Origin: Arthrobacter_D sp015752045
GTDB lineage: Bacteria > Actinomycetota > Actinomycetes > Actinomycetales > Micrococcaceae
Length of the DNA: 64,000 nucleotides
Direction: 5' to 3'
Assembly (NCBI RefSeq): GCF_015752045.1
Contig: NZ_JADOUS010000001.1
Span: 1 to 64,000, forward strand
The position numbers and the translations under genes were made by a program. This document shows, piece by piece, positions 58,873-64,000 of the stretch. Position 1 is the first letter of the stretch, and every line of letters begins with the position of its first letter. The notes below the pieces were generated by a model that was given only the letters and a program-made list of their open reading frames with translations, was not told where the DNA came from and made no database searches.

Positions 58873-59925
58873 TTAGGACACGGCCGCGGCAATAGCATCG
58901 CCGACGGCGGAGGTGCTCCGAGCACCCGAGCGCGCAGCGATGTCCTCCTCGACAGCCCGCTCGATGCGCGCCGCGTGGTCGCCGAGGCCGAGGTGCTGCA
59001 GGAGGAGTGCCGCCGAGAGGATCGCGGCCGTGGGGTCCGCCAGCTGCCGGCCGGCGATGTCCGGCGCCGAGCCGTGCACCGGTTCGAACATGGACGGGGC
59101 GGTGCGGTCCATGTTGAGGTTCGCCGACGCAGCGAGTCCGATGCCGCCGGTCACCGCGGCCGCGAGATCGGTCACGATGTCCCCGAAGAGGTTGTCGGTG
59201 ACGATCACGTCGAACCGGGACGGATCGGTCACGAGGAAGATCATCGCTGCGTCCACGTGCAGGTAGTCGTGGGCCACCTCCGGGAAATCGGCGGCGACGG
59301 CCTCCACGGTGCGCTTCCACAGGTGGCCCGCGTACACCAGGACGTTGTGCTTGTGCAGGAGCGTCAGCTTCTTCCGGCGCGCGGCGGCCCGCCGGAACGC
59401 ATCCCGCACCACACGCTCGACGCCGTACGCGGTGTTGAGCGACACCTCGGTGGCCACCTCGTGCGGCGTCCCTCCGCGCAGCGTCCCGCCGTTGCCGGTG
59501 TAGGGGCCCTCGGTGCCCTCGCGCACGACCACGAAGTCGATCACGCCGGGCTCCGCCAGAGGACTGGGGACGCCCGGATACAGCCGCGAGGGCCGCAAGT
59601 TGACGAAGTGGTCCAGCGAGAAGCGGAGCTTCAGCAGGAGCTCGCGCTCGATCAGCCCCGACGGGATGCGGGTATCGCCCGGAGCTGCGCCCACCGCCCC
59701 GAAGAGTATGGCGTCATGGCCGCGCAGCCGGTCGAGCGTCTCCTCCGGCAGCGTCTCGCCCGTGGCCAGCCAGTGCTCGGCGCCGAGCGGATACTCGGTG
59801 AGGGCGAGGTCGACGTCGTGGCCGACCGCCGCACGCAGCACCTTGACCGCCTCTGCGGTCACTTCGGGCCCGATCCCGTCTCCGGGGATGACGGCGAGGT
59901 CGATACTGCGGGGTGCGTCAGTCAT
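58873..59925 (-). CDS. leuB: 3-isopropylmalate dehydrogenase
   Basis: 350 residues; NAD-dependent oxidative decarboxylation in leucine synthesis. It shows VIPGDGIGPEVTAEAV, VVREGTEGPYTGNGG, KHNVLVYAG, VDAAMIFLV, VTDNLFGDIVTDLAA and FEPVHGSAPDIAG. The ATG at 59925 gives the normal length; the 759 upstream codons open on the same strand are antisense to the histidine kinase gene and the 61777 gene. A GTCTCA half-site of the NdgR operator lies ~50 nt upstream. Confidence 0.97.
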   Translation of the reverse strand: MTDAPRSIDLAVIPGDGIGPEVTAEAVKVLRAAVGHDVDLALTEYPLGAEHWLATGETLPEETLDRLRGHDAILFGAVGAAPGDTRIPSGLIERELLLKLRFSLDHFVNLRPSRLYPGVPSPLAEPGVIDFVVVREGTEGPYTGNGGTLRGGTPHEVATEVSLNTAYGVERVVRDAFRRAAARRKKLTLLHKHNVLVYAGHLWKRTVEAVAADFPEVAHDYLHVDAAMIFLVTDPSRFDVIVTDNLFGDIVTDLAAAVTGGIGLAASANLNMDRTAPSMFEPVHGSAPDIAGRQLADPTAAILSAALLLQHLGLGDHAARIERAVEEDIAARSGARSTSAVGDAIAAAVS

Positions 59926-59974
59926 GATCCCAGCGTAGGAAAGCGCTTCGAGCGGCAACAATCCGTCCGCAGGG

Positions 59975-59980
59975 TGAGAC
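59975..59980 (-). promoter_or_regulatory. NdgR half-site upstream of leuB
   Basis: GTCTCA (minus strand) equals one arm of the perfect dyad at leuC/ndgR. The opposite arm is not conserved, so binding would be weaker. Confidence 0.35.
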
Positions 59981-60027
59981 AACTCCCGGCACCTCCTGTG
60001 CCGCCCTATATTGGGAGAATCGCAGTC

Positions 60028-61746
60028 GTGGCCGGAGAGGACGCCGTGGGGCAGGACGAAGCAGCAGGGAACGACGTGGGGGCGCTCGCCGTCGTCGCTT
60101 CCGCGTCCGCGCCGGACGGCGCGGCTGTGCACCGGGCGCTCATCGAGGGCGGGTACCGTGTGAGGACCGTCGCGACCGGCGCGTCCGTCCTCGACGAGGT
60201 CCTCGAAGCCACCCCGGACATCCTGCTGGTGGATCTGCCCACGGCCCTCGGCCACGCGGACGCCCTGGCCGGCGTCCATACCCGCCATCCGGCGCTCGCG
60301 TCCCTGCCCGTGATCCTCCTGCTCCCCGCGAGCTGGACCGGGGAGGTACCGGAGGCTATCGGACGGTACGTCTCCGACGTCGTCTTCCATCCCGTGCGCC
60401 CCGCCGAACTGCTGCACCGCGCCCACGCGGTGATCGCCCGACGTCGCCGCAACGGTGCGCGGCGGGCGTCCGCTGTCCGCATGAGGGAGGACATGCGGGG
60501 CATCTCCGCCCGTATCCGGGCCACGAACGACCCCGCCGTCATGGTCGACCACTTCCTCCCCGGCGTCGGACGTGCCCTCGGCGCGCACCACGTGGCCCTG
60601 CAGGTCTTCGACGACGATCGGGTGGCCGCCCACGGCAGCAGCTGGACCGACCCCGCCGAGGGCACGCGGATGCCCCTGGCTGCACCGGCGCGCGAGCACC
60701 AGGACGCCGCGCTCCCCCTTGCGCTGACCCTGTGGGAGGACAGCGCGACCGCCACCTTCAGCACCGGCCCCGGCGCCGTGCCCGACGCCGACGCCGTCCC
60801 GGCTCCGGGATGGCTGCGGGAGGGCGACGCCGGGCGACGCACCGTCCACGGCGTGGTCGCCGCACTCGGCGAGGGGGATACACCGTTCGGCCTCCTGTGG
60901 ATCATGAGCGAGGAGCAGCCGCAGGCCTGGGCCGGCGTGGCAGGCGCCCTGACCCAGCACGTCCTCGGGAACCTCGCCCACGGACTGATCCAGGCCCAGC
61001 TCATCTCGCGCCAGCAGCAGGCGGTCCGGAAGCTGCAGGCGCTCAACCAGGCCAAGACGGACTTCGTCGGCACCGTGAACCACGAGCTGCGCACCCCGCT
61101 CGCGTCGATCGCCGGATACCTCGAGATGATCCTCGACGGCGTGGGCGGCGAGCTGCCGGCGGAGGCGAGCACCATGCTGCAGGCCGTCGGGCGCAACACC
61201 GCCAAACTGAGCCGGCTGATCGAGAACATCTCCGCGCTCTCCTCCCGGGAGTCCGAGGCGCCAGGACACGGGCCCGTGGACATCGTGCACCTCCTCTCGG
61301 AGCTCGCCGGCCGTGCGGCACAGCAGGCCTCCGCCGGCGGCATCGCCCTCGAATGCACGCTGCCGGATCACCCGGTGACGGTGTCCGGGGACCGCGGGCA
61401 GCTCTCGGCGGCCCTGGAGATCGTGCTGTCCAACGCCATCAAGTTCACGCGCGAGCAGGGCACCGTCTCGATCGGGCTGGCCCACGAACCGGACCACGGA
61501 CGCGTGGTCGTCGTCGTGAGGGACACCGGCATCGGGATCCCGGCGGACGACGTGCCGCGCCTCTTCGACTCCTTCCACCGGGCCGCCAACGCGAACCATG
61601 CGCTGCCCGGCGCCGGCGTCGGGCTCTCCATCGCCAAGAAGACCTTCGAGGCGCACCGCGGGAGCATCACGGTCGAGTCCATCCTGGACGTCGGCACCGC
61701 CGTCGCGATCATGCTTCCGCTGCTGGATCACGCTGCCGTAGGGTGA
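60028..61746 (+). CDS. Sensor histidine kinase with degenerate receiver and GAF-like domain
   Basis: 572 residues, no transmembrane helix. Residues ~15-130 resemble a response-regulator receiver: Asp69 in DILLVDLP is kept, but the acidic pair is replaced (VVASAS) and the conserved Lys reads His (FHPVRP). A GAF-like segment (~160-330) follows; then HisKA with the phospho-accepting His352 in VNHELRTPLAS and HATPase_c (SNAIKFT, DTGIGIP, GAGVGLSIAKK). So a soluble kinase with an internal pseudo-receiver. GTG at 60028 has GGGAG 10 nt upstream. No response regulator is adjacent. Confidence 0.85.
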   Translation: MAGEDAVGQDEAAGNDVGALAVVASASAPDGAAVHRALIEGGYRVRTVATGASVLDEVLEATPDILLVDLPTALGHADALAGVHTRHPALASLPVILLLPASWTGEVPEAIGRYVSDVVFHPVRPAELLHRAHAVIARRRRNGARRASAVRMREDMRGISARIRATNDPAVMVDHFLPGVGRALGAHHVALQVFDDDRVAAHGSSWTDPAEGTRMPLAAPAREHQDAALPLALTLWEDSATATFSTGPGAVPDADAVPAPGWLREGDAGRRTVHGVVAALGEGDTPFGLLWIMSEEQPQAWAGVAGALTQHVLGNLAHGLIQAQLISRQQQAVRKLQALNQAKTDFVGTVNHELRTPLASIAGYLEMILDGVGGELPAEASTMLQAVGRNTAKLSRLIENISALSSRESEAPGHGPVDIVHLLSELAGRAAQQASAGGIALECTLPDHPVTVSGDRGQLSAALEIVLSNAIKFTREQGTVSIGLAHEPDHGRVVVVVRDTGIGIPADDVPRLFDSFHRAANANHALPGAGVGLSIAKKTFEAHRGSITVESILDVGTAVAIMLPLLDHAAVG

Positions 61747-61776
61747 GGTGCTGATCATCCGATGGAAGGAACGCCC

Positions 61777-62316
61777 ATGACGAGCGCCACGAACGGCATC
61801 CCGGGGAACCGGTTGGACCCCGACACCCTCCTGCCGTACCTGGACCTCCATCTCGCCGGCGCGACCAACGGCGTCCGGCTGTTCAACGCGGCCCGGATCT
61901 CCTGGGCGAACACGCCGCACGAGGTGGAGTTCACCCGGTTGCGGAAGGAGATCAGCGAGGAGCGTTCCTACCTGAAGAAGCTGATCAAGGGCCTGGGACA
62001 CCGCCCCAGCCGCATCAAGATGGGCTTCGCGCATGTCGCGTCCGTGGTCGCCGAGTTCGATCCGCTGAACCCCCTGCGCCGCAAGGCGACGGCCGGGGCG
62101 CAACTGGAACTCGAGGCCCTCCAGTCCCTGCTCCGGGGCAAGGAGGCGCTGTGGTCCACGCTCCTCGCTTTGCCGCCCGATGCTACGGCCGGCCCCAGGC
62201 ACACCGGTTTCGACCGCGCGGCACTCGAGCGCCTGCTGACGGCGTCGAAGCGGCAGCAGGACACCGTGGCCCGCGTCATGACGGAGACCGCCCCGGCCCG
62301 CTTCCTGCTGCAGTAG
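61777..62316 (+). CDS. Unrecognised helical protein
   Basis: 179 residues that I cannot assign. Mostly helical, with a central VEFTRLRKEISEERSYLKKL coiled segment, basic NPLRRK and a C-terminal helix RLLTASKRQQDTVARV; no signal peptide or metal motif. The pattern of a helical bundle with an ERSYLKKLIKGLG lead is reminiscent of small actinobacterial proteins of unknown function. ATG at 61777 is preceded by GGAAGGA, a strong site, and starts 30 nt after the kinase stop, so the two are probably co-transcribed. Confidence 0.75.
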   Translation: MTSATNGIPGNRLDPDTLLPYLDLHLAGATNGVRLFNAARISWANTPHEVEFTRLRKEISEERSYLKKLIKGLGHRPSRIKMGFAHVASVVAEFDPLNPLRRKATAGAQLELEALQSLLRGKEALWSTLLALPPDATAGPRHTGFDRAALERLLTASKRQQDTVARVMTETAPARFLLQ

Positions 62317-62318
62317 CC

Positions 62319-62349
62319 CCTTCGGAGGCCGCAGCCCGGCCTTCGAAGG
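62319..62349. terminator. Bidirectional terminator hairpin
   Basis: ccttcggaggccg (62319-62331) pairs with cggccttcgaagg (62337-62349) with one G-U and a 5-nt loop. It separates the plus-strand 61777 gene from convergent metG. Confidence 0.8.
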
Positions 62350-62358
62350 GACGGCCGG

Positions 62359-63933
62359 TCAGGCCGTGACGGGCTCCTCGTACTTGGGGAACACCGGGGT
62401 CGGCGCGGGGAGCACGGTTCCTGGCGCGATCCGCTCGTCCAGGGCGCCAAAGAGCCGCCGGGCGTCGTCCTCGGCCTCCCCCTGGCCGAGGGCCGTGAGG
62501 ATCCGCCCCGCGCTGGTCGGCATGACCGGCTGGGCGAGGACGGCGACGACGCGGAGCACCTCGAGCGTCACGTACAGCACGGTGGCCATGCGTTCCGGAT
62601 CGGTCTTCCGCAGCACCCACGGCTGCTGATCGGCGAAGTACGCGTTCGTCTCGCCGAGGACGGTCCAGACGGCCTCGAGGGCGCGGGAGAACTCCTGCTT
62701 CCCATATGCAGCGCGGCTGGTGTCGAGCAGGGCGTGCGCCCGGTCGAGGATCTCGGTGTCGGCGGGGGTGAACTCCCCGGGCTGCGGCACGGCGCCGCCG
62801 CAGTTCTTGGCGACCATCGACAGCGACCGCTGCGCGAGGTTCCCGAAGTTGTTGGCGAGATCGGAGTTCATGCGTCCCACCACGGCCTCGTGGCTGTAGG
62901 AGCCGTCCGCACCGAACGGCACCTCGCGGAGGAGGAAGAAGCGCACCTGGTCCAGGCCGTACTGGTCCACCCAGTCGGCCGGCGCCACGGTGTTGCCGAG
63001 GGACTTCGACATCTTCACGCCCTTGTTGTGCAGGAACCCGTGGATCATGACGCGCTTCGGTACCTCGAGCCCGGCGGACAGGAGGAACGCCGGCCAGTAG
63101 ATGGCGTGGAAACGCGAGATGTCCTTGCCGATCACGTGGACGTCGGCGGGCCAGAACTTCCGGAAGCGCTCCGACTCGGTGTCGGGGAAACCGACGCCGG
63201 TCAGGTAGTTGGTGAGCGCGTCCACCCACACGTACATGACGTGCCGGGGATTACCGGGCACGGGGACGCCCCAGTCGAACGTGGTGCGGCTGATGGACAG
63301 GTCCTCGAGGCCGCGGCGCACGAACGAGATGACCTCGTTGAAGCGGGACTGGGGCGCCCCGAACTCCGGCTGCGCCTCGTACAGGTCCAGCAGTTTCTGC
63401 TGGTATGCCGAGAGCCGGAAGAAGTAGCTCTCCTCCTCGGTCCAGGTGACCTCCGTGTCGGTCTCCTTCGCGTACCGGACGCCGCCCTCGCGCACCTCGG
63501 TCTCGTCCTCGCCCCAGAACGACTCGTCGCGGACCGAGTACCAGCCGGCGTACTTGTCGAGGTAGATGTCGCCGTTGGCCTCCATCCGCTTCCAGATCTC
63601 GGTGGCTGCGGCGTAGTGGTCCTCGTCCGTGGTGCGGATGAACCGGTCGTAGGAGGTGCCGACGACGTCGTTCATGTCGCGGAACGCCTGCGCGTTGCGC
63701 GTGGCGAGCTCGCGGACCGGGACGCCCTCGCGGTCCGCGGCCTGCTGCATCTTCAATCCGTGCTCGTCGGTGCCCGTGAGGTACATGACGTCGTAACCGT
63801 CGAGGCGCTTGAAGCGTGCCATGGCGTCGACGGCGATCGTCTCGTAGGCGTGGCCGATGTGCGGCACGCCGTTCGGGTAGGAGATGGCCGTGGTGATGTA
63901 GAACGAGGGCTGCTCGTCGGCTGCGGGAGTCAC
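62359..63933 (-). CDS. metG: Methionine--tRNA ligase
   Basis: 524 residues, class I. HIGH motif in YPNGVPHIGHAYE, GTDEHGLK, WVDALTNYLTGVGFPD and the KMSKS loop (GVKMSKSLGN) are present. It lacks the zinc-finger cysteines of the E. coli-type enzyme and the C-terminal dimerisation domain, as in the short MetRS of actinobacteria and bacilli. Start GTG at 63933. The last 67 bases of the window upstream hold no further gene. Confidence 0.97.
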   Translation of the reverse strand: MTPAADEQPSFYITTAISYPNGVPHIGHAYETIAVDAMARFKRLDGYDVMYLTGTDEHGLKMQQAADREGVPVRELATRNAQAFRDMNDVVGTSYDRFIRTTDEDHYAAATEIWKRMEANGDIYLDKYAGWYSVRDESFWGEDETEVREGGVRYAKETDTEVTWTEEESYFFRLSAYQQKLLDLYEAQPEFGAPQSRFNEVISFVRRGLEDLSISRTTFDWGVPVPGNPRHVMYVWVDALTNYLTGVGFPDTESERFRKFWPADVHVIGKDISRFHAIYWPAFLLSAGLEVPKRVMIHGFLHNKGVKMSKSLGNTVAPADWVDQYGLDQVRFFLLREVPFGADGSYSHEAVVGRMNSDLANNFGNLAQRSLSMVAKNCGGAVPQPGEFTPADTEILDRAHALLDTSRAAYGKQEFSRALEAVWTVLGETNAYFADQQPWVLRKTDPERMATVLYVTLEVLRVVAVLAQPVMPTSAGRILTALGQGEAEDDARRLFGALDERIAPGTVLPAPTPVFPKYEEPVTA

Positions 63934-64000
63934 CCTATGAAATTACCCCGCGCGGCCCGCATTTGCCCAAGCGCGGAGTGCGGGTACCTCGCAGGTGGCG

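Noticed and set aside
58975..60027. N-terminal extension of the kinase frame
   Set aside because: Antisense to leuB; a GTG with GGGAG at 60028 explains the start.
59926..62202. 759-codon upstream extension of leuB
   Set aside because: Antisense to the kinase and the 61777 gene; LeuB starts normally at 59925.
1..64000. CRISPR array, insertion sequence, prophage or attachment site
   Set aside because: No regularly spaced short repeats, transposase, integrase or tRNA-flanking duplication was seen; the tandem repeats present are coding or are a 23-bp triplet without spacers.

Overview
The window is high-GC DNA from an actinobacterium, most likely a member of the Micrococcaceae close to Arthrobacter. 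The evidence is the codon bias toward G/C at third positions, many ATGA/GTGA overlaps between genes, an NdgR/LtbR-type regulator next to leuCD, a fused RmlC-RmlD protein, LCP-family cell-wall enzymes, and the ddl-gpsA-plsC-murA-leuDC order. No insertion sequence, phage gene, rRNA or CRISPR array is visible. Two tRNAs (Glu and Gln) lie beside gltX.

1-17.3 kb is a cell-surface glycan region, mostly on the minus strand. It starts with the 3' part of a fibronectin-III/nuclease gene. Next come glycosyltransferases, a nucleotide-sugar dehydrogenase, a CgeB-like plus GT2 double glycosyltransferase, a polysaccharide-exporting ABC transporter (permease and ATPase), two more GT4 enzymes, an LCP ligase and the dTDP-rhamnose genes (rmlA, fused rmlC-rmlD, rmlB). 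Two paralogous membrane-anchored proteins with an unnamed PGTG-type repeat flank the LCP and rml genes. Together these look like a pathway that makes, exports and attaches a rhamnose-containing wall glycopolymer. The first 3 kb are visibly AT-richer than the rest.

17.5-28.1 kb holds a DUF3515 lipoprotein and an SMP-30 protein. A plus-strand cassette follows (GT2, GT4, an aldonolactone-oxidase-like flavoprotein and GT8), interrupted by a minus-strand 2-hydroxyacid dehydrogenase. Then come a large lipoprotein copper-radical oxidase with three almost identical F5/8C domains and a DUF3072 protein.

28.1-46.8 kb is mainly housekeeping metabolism: a GTP cyclohydrolase II/RibD-C fusion, a LysR regulator divergent from putA, an F420-type oxidoreductase, a broken GT1 gene, a YeiH-type exporter, then ddl-gpsA-plsC-murA, leuCD with the divergent regulator ndgR, and small genes including a potassium-channel-like protein. 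46.9-53.3 kb has a translationally coupled pair of dynamin-like GTPases, the two tRNAs, a HAD phosphatase and gltX.

53.3-64 kb contains an FAH-family hydrolase; an AT-rich island with a 46-codon secreted-peptide gene divergent from a TPR-only protein; a GGDEF-EAL enzyme; ilvE and leuB; a histidine kinase with a degenerate receiver domain; an unknown gene; and metG. The peptide/TPR pair is the best candidate for an undescribed system: its layout resembles peptide-signalling modules of the Rap/Phr (RRNPP) type, but this rests on inference from sequence alone.
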